From Allostella vacuolata (GTDB lineage Bacteria; Pseudomonadota; Alphaproteobacteria; ATCC43930; Allostellaceae): a DNA stretch of 64,000 nt. Each line of letters starts with the position of its first letter. Positions within the stretch are counted from its first letter, which is position 1. The notes under the pieces were generated by a model. The model ran no database searches, was not told the origin of the DNA, and worked only from the letters and a program-made list of their open reading frames with translations. The DNA is taken from assembly GCA_006739055.1 (NCBI GenBank), contig AP019702.1, positions 2,445,001-2,509,000 of the forward strand, in the 5' to 3' direction. Below are positions 1 to 7,645 of this stretch, one piece after another. The position numbers were made by a program, and so were the translations under genes.

Positions 1-255
1 GCGCTCCTGTTCAGCGAGAACACGGTCGACAAGGGGCGCATCGTCGAGGGCAACTTCGACACCTACGAGGTCATGCTGATGGAGCAGATGCCGAAGGTGG
101 AGACGGTCATCGTCCCCTCCGGCGGCTTCTGGGGCGGCGTCGGCGAGCCGACCATCGCGGTGGCGGCGCCGGCGGTGCTGAACGCCATCTTCGCGGCGAC
201 GGGCAAGCGCGTCCGCACGCTGCCGCTGAAGCACCACGACCTGAAGACCGCGTGA
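1..255 (+). CDS. Molybdopterin-binding oxidoreductase large subunit, C-terminal end (partial)
   Basis: Only the last 84 codons are present; the gene begins before the window. The tail contains the FGGG/GVGEPTIAVAAPAVLNAI-like C-terminal signature of xanthine dehydrogenase/isoquinoline 1-oxidoreductase-type Mo-hydroxylase large subunits (GVGEPT near residue 48 of the fragment, then ATGKRVRTLPL at the end). These subunits bind the molybdopterin cytosine dinucleotide cofactor and hydroxylate heteroaromatics or oxidise aldehydes. The stop overlaps the next start (GTGA), so it is translationally coupled to the cytochrome c gene that follows; such oxidoreductases often hand electrons to a c-type cytochrome. 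The substrate cannot be told from this fragment. Confidence 0.75.
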   Translation, partial: ALLFSENTVDKGRIVEGNFDTYEVMLMEQMPKVETVIVPSGGFWGGVGEPTIAVAAPAVLNAIFAATGKRVRTLPLKHHDLKTA

Positions 256-554
256 CGGGCCGGCTTCCGCGGACGGTCCTGGCGGTGCTGGCGCTGGGGG
301 GCCTCGTTCCCCCGGCGTCGGCCGCCGGCCCGCCGCCGGGGGCGACCAGCTGTTCCGGCTGCCATGCGCCCGCGGGCCGGGTGGCCGCCCCCAGCATCCC
401 GCCCATCAACGGCCTGCCGGCCGCCGACCTGGTGCGGGCGATGGAAGCCTTTCGGACCGGCGGCCAGCCGGCGACGGTGATGGACCGCATCGCCCGGGGC
501 TTCACCGCCGACGAGACCAGGGCGATCGCCCAATGGCTGGAGGCGCTGCGATGA
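252..554 (+). CDS. Small periplasmic c-type cytochrome
   Basis: Encodes 100 residues from a GTG start that overlaps the previous stop. Residues 5-25 form a signal peptide (hydrophobic VLAVLALGGLV followed by ASAA). One haem-binding CSGCH motif lies at residues 34-38; a likely sixth ligand methionine is in the region around residues 66-80. The size and position directly before an FccB-like flavoprotein suggest the cytochrome subunit of a flavocytochrome c sulfide dehydrogenase-type pair, or an electron acceptor for the upstream molybdoenzyme. Its stop overlaps the following ATG (ATGA), indicating one operon. Cytochrome assignment is firm; the exact partner is inferred. Confidence 0.85.
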   Translation: MTGRLPRTVLAVLALGGLVPPASAAGPPPGATSCSGCHAPAGRVAAPSIPPINGLPAADLVRAMEAFRTGGQPATVMDRIARGFTADETRAIAQWLEALR

Positions 555-1813
555 CCGCGGTCCGACGACGGGCCGTGCTGGGCGGGATGCTGGCGACGCC
601 CTTCCTGTCGCGTCTGGCGTCCGGACAGGCGGCCGGGCGCGTGGTGGTCGTGGGCGGCGGCTTCGCCGGGGCGACGGCGGCGCGCGCGTTGCGCCGGGCC
701 GATCCCGCGCTCGCCGTGACGCTGGTCGAGGCGAGCCCGGCCTACCTCGCCTGCCCCTTCAGCAACGAGGTGATCGCCGGCCTGCGCGACATGGACGGCC
801 AGCGCTTCGGCTATGACGGGCTGGCGGCGGACGGGGTGGCGGTGGTGCATGGCACCGCCCGGGCGGTCGATCCCGCCGCGCGGCGCGTCGAGTTGGCCGA
901 CGGCACGGTCCTGCCCTACGACCGGCTGGTGATGGCGCCCGGCATCGACATCCGCTGGGACGGGCTCGACGGCTATGACGAGGCGGCGGCCCAGCGCATG
1001 CCGCATGCCTGGAAGGCGGGGGCCCAGACCCTGCTGCTGCGCCGCCAGCTGGAGGCGATGGAGGATGGCGGGCTGGTCGTGATGGCGGCCCCGGCCAACC
1101 CGTTCCGCTGCCCGCCCGGCCCCTACGAGCGGGCGAGCCTGATCGCCCACTACCTGAAGACGCGCAAGCCGCGCTCCAAGCTGCTGCTGCTCGATGCCAA
1201 GGACGCCTTCTCCAAGCAGCGCCTGTTCACCGATGCCTGGGCCCGGCTCTATCCCGGCATCCTCGAATGGGTGCCGCTGTCCCAGGGCGGCAAGACGGTC
1301 CGCGTCGATGCCGCGAACCTGACCTTGGAGACCGAGTTCGGCAGCCACACGGCCGCCGTCGCCAACGTCATCCCGCCGCAGAAGGCGGGTGCCATCGCCG
1401 CCGCCGCCGGGGTGGCGGACCGCACCGGCTGGTGTCCGATCGACCCGGTGACCTTCGAATCGCGCCTGCAACCGGGCATCCATGTCCTGGGCGATGCGGC
1501 GCTTGCCGGCGCCATGCCCAAGTCCGCCTTCGCCGCCAACGCCCAGGCCAAGGTCGCCGCCCTGGCGGTCGTGGCCATGCTGCGCGGCGAGGCGCCGACC
1601 GAGCCGCGCCTGGTCAACACCTGCTACAGCCTGGTCGGGCCCGGCTACGGCATCTCGATCGCCGGGGTCTACCGCCCGCGCAACGGGGTGCTGACCGATA
1701 TCGAGGGGGCGGGCGGGACCAGCCCCGCCGACGCCCCGCCGGAAATCCGCGAGCTCGAGGCCGATCATGCCGCGACCTGGTTCCGCACGATCACGGCCGA
1801 GACCTTCGGCTAG
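551..1813 (+). CDS. FccB-like FAD-dependent sulfide dehydrogenase flavoprotein
   Basis: 420 residues. A Tat-like leader (RRRAVLGG, residues 5-12) precedes a Rossmann FAD-binding motif VVVGGGFAGATAA at about residues 33-45. The second half resembles the flavocytochrome c sulfide dehydrogenase flavin-binding domain, with cysteines at FRCPPGPYER and VNTCYS that are in the right regions to be the redox pair, and a GDAALAGAMPKSAF segment near the flavin. In flavocytochrome c the flavoprotein oxidises sulfide and passes electrons to a haem subunit; the small cytochrome just upstream fits that role. The ATG at 551 is preferred to one at 533 because it overlaps the preceding stop and starts the Tat signal. 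Confidence 0.85.
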   Translation: MTAVRRRAVLGGMLATPFLSRLASGQAAGRVVVVGGGFAGATAARALRRADPALAVTLVEASPAYLACPFSNEVIAGLRDMDGQRFGYDGLAADGVAVVHGTARAVDPAARRVELADGTVLPYDRLVMAPGIDIRWDGLDGYDEAAAQRMPHAWKAGAQTLLLRRQLEAMEDGGLVVMAAPANPFRCPPGPYERASLIAHYLKTRKPRSKLLLLDAKDAFSKQRLFTDAWARLYPGILEWVPLSQGGKTVRVDAANLTLETEFGSHTAAVANVIPPQKAGAIAAAAGVADRTGWCPIDPVTFESRLQPGIHVLGDAALAGAMPKSAFAANAQAKVAALAVVAMLRGEAPTEPRLVNTCYSLVGPGYGISIAGVYRPRNGVLTDIEGAGGTSPADAPPEIRELEADHAATWFRTITAETFG

Positions 1814-2264
1814 GCTGGCGGTGGCGGTGCTGGCCATGCTGCTGTCGGCACCCATGCCGCGCGCGGCCGCTGCCGAGCCCGTGGTGCCGTTCCGCGCCGC
1901 GGGCGACGGCATCCCGGCGCCGCTCGCCGGGCTGGCCGGCGACCCGGCGCGGGGGCGGCGGATCGTCGCCGACCGCCAGGTCGGCACTTGCCTCCTGTGC
2001 CATTCGGGGCCAATTCCCGAGGAGCGCTTCCAGGGCACCATCGGGCCCGACCTGGCCGGCGTCGGCAGCCGCCTGACCGCGGCGCAGATCCGCCTGCGCA
2101 TCGTCGACCCGCGCCGCCTCAACCCGGAGACGATCATGCCCGCCTACCACTCGATCGCCGGCCGCAGCCGGGTCGGCGCCGCCTGGCAGGGCCGCCCCAT
2201 CCTCGACGCCCAGCAGGTCGAGGACGCGGTCGCCTTCCTCGCCACCCTGCGCGACCCGTCATGA
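1767..2264 (+). CDS. soxX: Sulfur oxidation c-type cytochrome SoxX
   Basis: SoxX pairs with SoxA in the periplasm to form the haem enzyme that attaches thiosulfate or similar sulfur species to the SoxYZ carrier. The product has a signal sequence, one haem motif CLLCH (residues 75-79 from the 1767 start), IGPDLAGVG after the haem and an ETIMPAYHS segment that supplies the distal methionine. The start is uncertain: ATG 1767 overlaps fccB by 47 bp, whereas GTG 1821 would begin just after fccB and still give a good signal peptide. The stop overlaps the next gene by ATGA. Confidence 0.88.
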   Translation: MPRPGSARSRPRPSARLAVAVLAMLLSAPMPRAAAAEPVVPFRAAGDGIPAPLAGLAGDPARGRRIVADRQVGTCLLCHSGPIPEERFQGTIGPDLAGVGSRLTAAQIRLRIVDPRRLNPETIMPAYHSIAGRSRVGAAWQGRPILDAQQVEDAVAFLATLRDPS

Positions 2265-2704
2265 TCGATCGCCGCCGCTTCCTGTCGATCGCCGTCGGCG
2301 CCGCCGCCTATGCCGCCCTGCCGCCGGCCGCGCGCGCGACCCCGGCCGAGGTCGAGACGCTGATCCGCCGGCTGGTCGGCGAGGGCCGGCTGCAGCGCGG
2401 CCGGGTCAAGCTCGACCTGCCCCTGCTGGTCGAGAACGGCAACGCGGTGGCGATGACGGTGACCGTCGACGCGCCGGTGGAGGGGCCGGGCCGGGTCGAA
2501 AGCGTGCATATCTTCGCCGAGGCGAACCCGCTGCCCAACGTCGCCAGCTTCCATTTCGGCCCGGCCGCGGGCAAGGCGGTGGTGTCGACGCGCATCCGCC
2601 TCGCCACCTCGCAGACCGTGATCGCGGTGGCGAAGCTGGCCGACGGCAGCTTCTGGTCGGACGAGATCGAGCTGCTGGTGACCCTGGCGGCGTGCCTGGA
2701 ATAG
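2261..2704 (+). CDS. SoxY-related carrier protein with AACLE arm
   Basis: 147 residues with a Tat-type signal (DRRRFLSIAVGAAAYAALPP). SoxY carries sulfur intermediates on a cysteine at the end of a flexible C-terminal arm, normally in a GGCGG motif. Here the arm ends in AACLE, with Cys145 third from the end, which matches the SoxY-related 'AACIE arm' type of protein I recall from protein family collections rather than standard SoxY. The body (VENGNAVAMTVTVDAP, ANPLPNVASFHFGP, SQTVIAVAKLADG) is SoxY-like. It sits between soxX and soxZ with a 4-bp overlap upstream, so it is probably the SoxZ partner here. Start fixed by the ATGA overlap. Confidence 0.87.
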   Translation: MIDRRRFLSIAVGAAAYAALPPAARATPAEVETLIRRLVGEGRLQRGRVKLDLPLLVENGNAVAMTVTVDAPVEGPGRVESVHIFAEANPLPNVASFHFGPAAGKAVVSTRIRLATSQTVIAVAKLADGSFWSDEIELLVTLAACLE

Positions 2705-2714
2705 GGGGGACAGC

Positions 2715-3035
2715 ATGGCCCGCGCGCTGCTCAACGTGCCGAAGCGGATCCGCCGCGGCGACGTCTTCGAGGTCAAGGTGCTGATCTCCCACCCGATGGA
2801 AAGCGGCCAGCGCCGCGACGACCGCGGCGCCGTCATCCCGCGCGACATCATCCACCAGTTCTCGTGCACCTATGGCGACGAGCTGGTGCTGCGCTGCGAG
2901 CTGTTCCCCGCCATCTCCGCCAACCCGTTCCTGTCCTTCCACGTCCGGGCCAGGGACAGCGGCACGCTGGTCTTCGCCTGGAAGGACGACCAGGGCGCGA
3001 GCCATTCGGAGACGCTGGCGATCACCGTCGAATGA
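2715..3035 (+). CDS. soxZ: Thiosulfate oxidation carrier complex protein SoxZ
   Basis: 106 residues, no signal peptide, as usual for SoxZ, which is exported bound to SoxY. Recognised by KRIRRGDVFEVKVLISHPMESG near the N-terminus (residues 10-31), a long acidic-basic middle, and FLSFHVRARDSGTLVFAWKD near the end, the classic SoxZ immunoglobulin-like fold pattern. A strong AGGGGGGA ribosome site precedes the ATG, 10 bp after the SoxY-like gene. It forms the heterodimer that presents the carrier cysteine to SoxAX and other Sox enzymes. Confidence 0.93.
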   Translation: MARALLNVPKRIRRGDVFEVKVLISHPMESGQRRDDRGAVIPRDIIHQFSCTYGDELVLRCELFPAISANPFLSFHVRARDSGTLVFAWKDDQGASHSETLAITVE

Positions 3036-3088
3036 TGGTTCCCGGGATGAAGCGGGCGAGGGGCTGTCGACAGGAGCGCTGGCCATCG

Positions 3089-3202
3089 GTCGCAGCGTCC
3101 CTCGACTACGCTCGGGATGAGGTGATTTTCCTATGTCCACAAGCGTTTGTGCCGATGGAAAAATCCCCTCATCCCGAGCCCCGTCGAGGGACGCTACGAC
3201 CG
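3089..3202. repeat. Long imperfect inverted repeat (REP/BIME-like), copy 1
   Basis: Two arms of about 44 bp (3089-3132 and 3158-3202) are near-perfect reverse complements, each containing the core CCTCGACTACGCTCGGGATG (or GAGCCCCGTCGAGG on the return arm), separated by a 25-bp loop. A second copy lies at 60729-60841. It fills the gap between soxZ and soxA and could fold in mRNA. Dispersed elements with this CCTCGAC..GCTCGGGATGAG core are common in alphaproteobacterial genomes. Confidence 0.85.
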
Positions 3203-3216
3203 ACGGGCATGGCTGA

Positions 3217-3984
3217 ATGAACCGCGCCCTCGCCCTGGCCGCCCTGGCGCTGACCGTCGTGGCGGGCGTGGGCGCGGTGGCGGAGAAGCGGTCGGGCTAT
3301 CTCGATGCCGGCCCGCAGACCCGCGCCATGCAGGACGACGACACGGCCAACCCGGCCTTCCTCTGGGTGCAGCGCGGCGAGACGATGTGGGGCGAGCGCC
3401 CGGCCGGCGCGGATGGCCGCTCGTGCCAGGACTGCCACGGCGACGCCGCCCAGGCCATGCGCGGCGTCGCCGCCCGCCAGCCGGCCTGGGACGCGGCGAC
3501 CGCCCGGCTCATGAACCTGGAGCAGCGCATCGACCGCTGCCGCGAGGAGCGCCAGGGCCAGCCGCGGCTGCCGCCGGAGAGCGAAGGGCGGCTGGCGCTC
3601 GCCGCCTTCGTCGGGCTGCAGTCGCGCGGGCTGCCGATGTCGGTCGCAGTCGACGGCCCTGCCGCCGCCGGCCATGCGTGGGGCAAGGCGCTCTTCGAGA
3701 CCCGCTTCGGCCAGCTCGACCTGTCCTGCGCGGACTGCCACGATCGCCAGGCGGGGCAGCGGCTGGCCGGCAACGTCATCCCCCAGGGCCATCCCAACGG
3801 CTACCCGATCTATCGCCTCGAATGGCAGGGCATGGGGTCGCTGTCGCGCCGCCTGCGCAACTGCATGACCGGCATCCGCGCCGAGCCGTTCGCCCCGGGC
3901 TCGCCGGACGCGCTGGCGCTCGAGCTCTACCTCGCCGGCCGGGCCCGGGGCCTGGCGGTGGAGACCCCGGCCGTCCGCCCCTGA
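3217..3984 (+). CDS. soxA: Sulfur oxidation c-type cytochrome SoxA
   Basis: 255 residues with an N-terminal signal. Two haem motifs are visible: CQDCH at residues 70-74 and CADCH at 171-175. Cys216 in LRNCMTGI is in the position of the conserved SoxA cysteine that ligates the active haem and is modified to a persulfide. Conserved QGHPNGYPIYRLEWQ precedes it. With SoxX it forms SoxAX, which conjugates a sulfur donor to SoxYZ in the periplasm. The gene is separated from soxZ by the inverted repeat. Its last 58 bp overlap the convergent LysR gene. No soxB or soxCD is seen in the window. Confidence 0.93.
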   Translation: MNRALALAALALTVVAGVGAVAEKRSGYLDAGPQTRAMQDDDTANPAFLWVQRGETMWGERPAGADGRSCQDCHGDAAQAMRGVAARQPAWDAATARLMNLEQRIDRCREERQGQPRLPPESEGRLALAAFVGLQSRGLPMSVAVDGPAAAGHAWGKALFETRFGQLDLSCADCHDRQAGQRLAGNVIPQGHPNGYPIYRLEWQGMGSLSRRLRNCMTGIRAEPFAPGSPDALALELYLAGRARGLAVETPAVRP

Positions 3985-4895
3985 AGGGCGGGGGCCTCGG
4001 CATCCTCCATGCCGCGGGCAGCGGCGAGCGCGATCGCCATCGCCGCCAGCACCCGCGGCTGCGGATCGTCCCGGCGCCGGGCGATGGCCAGGCGCACGAA
4101 GGGCCGGATATCGGCCAGCTGGCGGCAGGCGGTGCCGGGCGGCGCCAGCAGCCGGTTCGAATCCGGCAGCAGGGCGACGCCATAGCCGGCGGCCGCCAGC
4201 ATCATGACCGACGGGGTATCGTTGGCTTCCACGCCGAAGCTCATCGGGATGTTCTCCTGCCGCAGCCGCTCTTCCATCCGCTGCTGGAATCCCGTCCCCA
4301 GCACCGGCCCGTGCCGCACCCAGCGTTCCCCCGCCAGGTCGGCAAGGCGAAGGGATGCGCGCGCGGCCAGGGGATGGCCGGGCGGCAGGACGGCGATCAT
4401 GCCCTCCTGGCGGATGGTCGCCAGCGCCAGCGCCCCCGGGGACACGGGCGGACGCAGGAAGCCCAGGTCGATGCGGTCCTCGCGCAGCATGTCGAGCTGC
4501 TGGGCCGAGGTTGCGCGCACCAGCTGCACCGTCCCCTCCAGCTCGCGCCGCCACTGCTCCAGCACCCGCGGCAGCAGCCCCTGCGCGGCGGATACGAAGC
4601 CGACCCGCAAGGGGGCGGCGCCGGCCGGCCCATGCTGGGCGGCCGACCCGATCGCGGCATCGAGCCGGCCCAGCATCCGCCCCGCCTCGTCGCGCAGGGC
4701 GGCACCGGCCGGGGTCAGGGCGACCATCCGCGACGAGCGTTCGAACAGGACGGCGCCGACCGCGCCCTCGAAGCGCCTGATACGGCGGCTGAGGACCGGC
4801 TGGGCCACGCCGATCCGTTCGGCCGCGCGCCCGAAATGCAGCTCCTCGGCCACGACGAGGAATCCGCGCAGGTCGCCCAGCAGCCAGTTCCGCAT
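3927..4895 (-). CDS. LysR-family transcriptional regulator
   Basis: About 322 residues from the ATG at 4895. The N-terminal winged helix-turn-helix reads LGDLRGFLVVAEELHFGRAA ... GVAQPVLSRRIRRFE, the standard LysR signature; the C-terminal half is a periplasmic-binding-like effector domain (PLRVGFVSAAQGLLP at about residue 95, GYGVALLPDSN near 260). The start at 4895 is chosen because the HTH begins a few residues later. It is divergent from the dipeptidase/ABC binding protein pair, 103 bp away, which is the usual arrangement for a LysR regulator and its target; it is convergent with soxA, so sox control is less likely. Confidence 0.88.
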   Translation of the reverse strand: MRNWLLGDLRGFLVVAEELHFGRAAERIGVAQPVLSRRIRRFEGAVGAVLFERSSRMVALTPAGAALRDEAGRMLGRLDAAIGSAAQHGPAGAAPLRVGFVSAAQGLLPRVLEQWRRELEGTVQLVRATSAQQLDMLREDRIDLGFLRPPVSPGALALATIRQEGMIAVLPPGHPLAARASLRLADLAGERWVRHGPVLGTGFQQRMEERLRQENIPMSFGVEANDTPSVMMLAAAGYGVALLPDSNRLLAPPGTACRQLADIRPFVRLAIARRRDDPQPRVLAAMAIALAAARGMEDAEAPALQGRTAGVSTARPRARPAR

Positions 4896-4998
4896 CGACG
4901 ATACCCTTTTCGTCATCGATCGGCTGGAATTCGTATTGGACAGCCGCCGGGTGAGCAAGCAGCGTCGTCGGCATCGTTCAACGGATCAGGTGCGGGCC

Positions 4999-6021
4999 AT
5001 GCTGGCAGAGCCCAGGACACGCGACGCGGCCGAGCTGCATCGCCAGGCGACCATATGCGACCTGACCCTACCCTGGGGGCCGGGCTACGCCAACCAGGAC
5101 CGCATCCTGCAGCGGTTCCGGGCGAGCGGCATCGATTTCGTGTCGCTGACGCTCGGCCTCGACCGCATGTCGCTGGAGCAGACCATCCGCCACATCGCGG
5201 CCGAGCGCGCGCGCTTCGCCGGCCTGGCCGGGGACGGCTACGTCATGGTGGAGACGGTCGACGACATCCTGGCGGCCAAGCGCGACGGCAAGCTGGCGGT
5301 GGGCTTCCACTTCCAGGGCTCCAACCCGCTGGCCGGCGACCCGAAGATGGTGGCGCTCTACTACCGGCTCGGCATCCGCCACATGCTGCTCGCCTACAAC
5401 CAGCGCAACATGGCGGCCGACGGCTGCCACGAGGACAGCGACTGCGGCCTGAGCCGCTTCGGCAAGACCCTGGTCCGCGAGATGAACCGGGTCGGGATGA
5501 TCGTCGACTGCACCCACACGGGCTACCGCTCGACCATGGACCTGATCGAGCTGTCGGCCGACCCGGTCATGTTCTCGCATTCGAACGCCCATGCGCTGGT
5601 CGGCCACGACCGCAACATCCGGGATGACCAGATCCGCGCCTGCGCGGCGCGCGGCGGCCTGATCGGCATCAACGGCATCGGCCATTTCCTGTCGGACGAG
5701 ATGCAGGCGACGCCGGCGGCGATGTTCCGGCATATCGACTACATGGTGCAGATGGTCGGCTGGCAGCATGTCTGCCTGGGCGTCGACCATGTCTACTACG
5801 CGGACCAGATGGCCGAGCGCCGGGCGGCCAACCCGGACACCTTCCCCCGGGGCTATCCGACCGGCAGCAAGCCCGCGTCCTACATCCAGCCCGAGGATGT
5901 CGTGCAGGTCACCGCGGCCATGCTCGACCACGGGTACGACGAGGCCGCCGTGCGCGGCATTCTCGGCCAGAACTTCCTCGACCTTGCCCGCAAGGTCTGG
6001 AAACCAGTGGGGATCGCATGA
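4999..6021 (+). CDS. Peptidase M19 (membrane dipeptidase-like) family protein with altered metal ligands
   Basis: 340 residues resembling M19 renal dipeptidases, zinc enzymes that cleave dipeptides. Later ligand motifs are present: DCTHTGYRS, FSHSNAHAL and LGVDHVYY (histidines and aspartate). The first HxD motif expected near the N-terminus (usually DGHxD) is replaced by CDLTLPW, and the usual glutamate of the next motif is a glutamine in GFHFQGSNP. It may therefore be a distinct subfamily with other chemistry. It is coupled by a 4-bp overlap to an ABC solute-binding protein, suggesting uptake and processing of a small peptide-like compound, and is divergent from a LysR gene. The ATG at 4999 gives the family N-terminus. 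Confidence 0.82.
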   Translation: MLAEPRTRDAAELHRQATICDLTLPWGPGYANQDRILQRFRASGIDFVSLTLGLDRMSLEQTIRHIAAERARFAGLAGDGYVMVETVDDILAAKRDGKLAVGFHFQGSNPLAGDPKMVALYYRLGIRHMLLAYNQRNMAADGCHEDSDCGLSRFGKTLVREMNRVGMIVDCTHTGYRSTMDLIELSADPVMFSHSNAHALVGHDRNIRDDQIRACAARGGLIGINGIGHFLSDEMQATPAAMFRHIDYMVQMVGWQHVCLGVDHVYYADQMAERRAANPDTFPRGYPTGSKPASYIQPEDVVQVTAAMLDHGYDEAAVRGILGQNFLDLARKVWKPVGIA

Positions 6022-7604
6022 TGCGCAGCAGGATTTCCCGGGCGGCGGCACTGGTGCTGGCCGCGCTCTGCATCGCCGCCCCGTCGGCCCCCGCCGCCGA
6101 CCTGACCTTCGGGGCGCGCGCCGACCCCAGCGTCGACCCGCACTTCCTCTACCTGTCGACCAACATGGCCTATTCGCGCCACATCTTCGACGCGCTGGTC
6201 GACAAGGACGAGACCTCGCAGCGCCGTCCGGGGCTGGCCGTGTCCTGGTCGGTGGTCGCGCCGACGATCTGGGAATTCCGCCTCCGCCCGGGGGTGAAGT
6301 TCCATGACGGCAGCGACTTCACCGCCGCCGACGTCGCCTTCACCATCGCCCGGGTCGCCGGCCTTCCGAACAATCCCAACCCCTACACCAACAACATCCG
6401 GCCGATCGTCCGCACCGAGCAGGTCGATCCGCTCACCGTGCGCTTCCATACCGACCAGCCGGCGCCGCAGCTGCCGGGCATGCTGGGCAACGTCTTCATC
6501 GTCTCCCACAAGGCGGCCGAGGGCGCCGCGCCGATGGACTTCCGGTCGGGCAAGGCGGCCGTCGGCACCGGCCCCTACCGCTTCGAGTCCTTCGCCCAGG
6601 GGCAGGCGCTGCGCCTGGTGCGGAACGACGGGTATTGGGGGAGGCGGCCGGAATGGGAGCGGGTGACCTTCCGCGTCATCCCCAACGACGCCGCGCGCGT
6701 CGCCGCATTGCTGGCCGGCGACGTGGACGCAATCGACTTCGTGCCCTCGACCGAGGTCGCCTCGCTCGGCCGCAACCCGAAGATCTCGGTCTTCAAGCGG
6801 ACCTCCGACCGGACGATGTATATCGGCCTGGATATCGGCCGCGAGCAGTCGCCCTTCGCCCGCGATGCGGCAGGCGAGGTGCTGGCCAAGAACCCCCTGC
6901 GCGACGTCCGCGTCCGCCGCGCCATCTCGCTGGCGATCGACCGCAAGGCCTTCGTCGAACGGATCATGGAGGGGCTGGCGACGGTGGCCGACCAGCCGGC
7001 AGCCAGCCATATCGAAGGTTACGACCCCGGCCTGCCGCCGCTCGCCTACGACCCGGAGTCGGCGAAGGCACTGCTGAAGGAGGCCGGCTACCCGGACGGC
7101 TTCCAGCTGACCTTCCATTGCCCGCGCGACCGCTGGGTGAACGACGCCAAGCTGTGCCAGGCGGTCGGCCAGATGCTGTCGCGCATCGGCCTGCGGATGC
7201 AGGTCGAGACGATGCCGGCCAACGTCTTCTTCTCGCGCAACTCCCTGACCAAGAACGAGTTCAGCATGTGGCTCGGCGGCTGGGCGCACAGCTCGACCGG
7301 CGACATCTCGGCCTACCTGACCGGGCATGTGCACACCATCGACCGGGCGCGCCGGCTGGGTTCGATCAACCGCGGCAACTTCTCCGATCCGGCCATCGAC
7401 GCGATGATCGACGCCGCCGTCGGCGAGTTGGACGATGGCAAGCGGGTGCAGGCGCTGCGGCGGACCATGGCCGCGGTCATGGCGGCGCTGCCGCAGGTCC
7501 CGCTGCACACGCAGATGACTGTGGTGGCGGCGCGCAAGGGGCTGGCGCTGGAGGCGCGGGCCGATGAGCAGACGGTGGTGCTGGACGCACGCGCGGTGCG
7601 CTAG
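6018..7604 (+). CDS. ABC transporter substrate-binding protein, family 5 (peptide/nickel type)
   Basis: 528 residues with a signal peptide (residues 1-27, AAALVLAALCIAAPSAPAA). Family 5 signatures: LTFGARADPSVDPHFL, WEFRLRPGVKFHDGSDFTAADVAFTI (about residues 83-110), VGTGPYRFESF, and VRRAISLAIDRKAFVERI (about 305-322). Such proteins collect di- or oligopeptides or other substrates in the periplasm for a permease; the permease and ATPase genes are not in the window. Two ATGs are available (6018 and 6021); the first overlaps the dipeptidase stop. Confidence 0.9.
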   Translation: MMRSRISRAAALVLAALCIAAPSAPAADLTFGARADPSVDPHFLYLSTNMAYSRHIFDALVDKDETSQRRPGLAVSWSVVAPTIWEFRLRPGVKFHDGSDFTAADVAFTIARVAGLPNNPNPYTNNIRPIVRTEQVDPLTVRFHTDQPAPQLPGMLGNVFIVSHKAAEGAAPMDFRSGKAAVGTGPYRFESFAQGQALRLVRNDGYWGRRPEWERVTFRVIPNDAARVAALLAGDVDAIDFVPSTEVASLGRNPKISVFKRTSDRTMYIGLDIGREQSPFARDAAGEVLAKNPLRDVRVRRAISLAIDRKAFVERIMEGLATVADQPAASHIEGYDPGLPPLAYDPESAKALLKEAGYPDGFQLTFHCPRDRWVNDAKLCQAVGQMLSRIGLRMQVETMPANVFFSRNSLTKNEFSMWLGGWAHSSTGDISAYLTGHVHTIDRARRLGSINRGNFSDPAIDAMIDAAVGELDDGKRVQALRRTMAAVMAALPQVPLHTQMTVVAARKGLALEARADEQTVVLDARAVR

Positions 7605-7645
7605 CATCGGCGCCGGCGGGTCGGGTCGGGTCAGGCCGGGTCGGG

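Noticed and set aside
107-2137. Long minus-strand frame opposite the sox genes
   Set aside because: High GC opens antisense frames; the plus strand has clear haem, FAD and Sox motifs and coupled starts.
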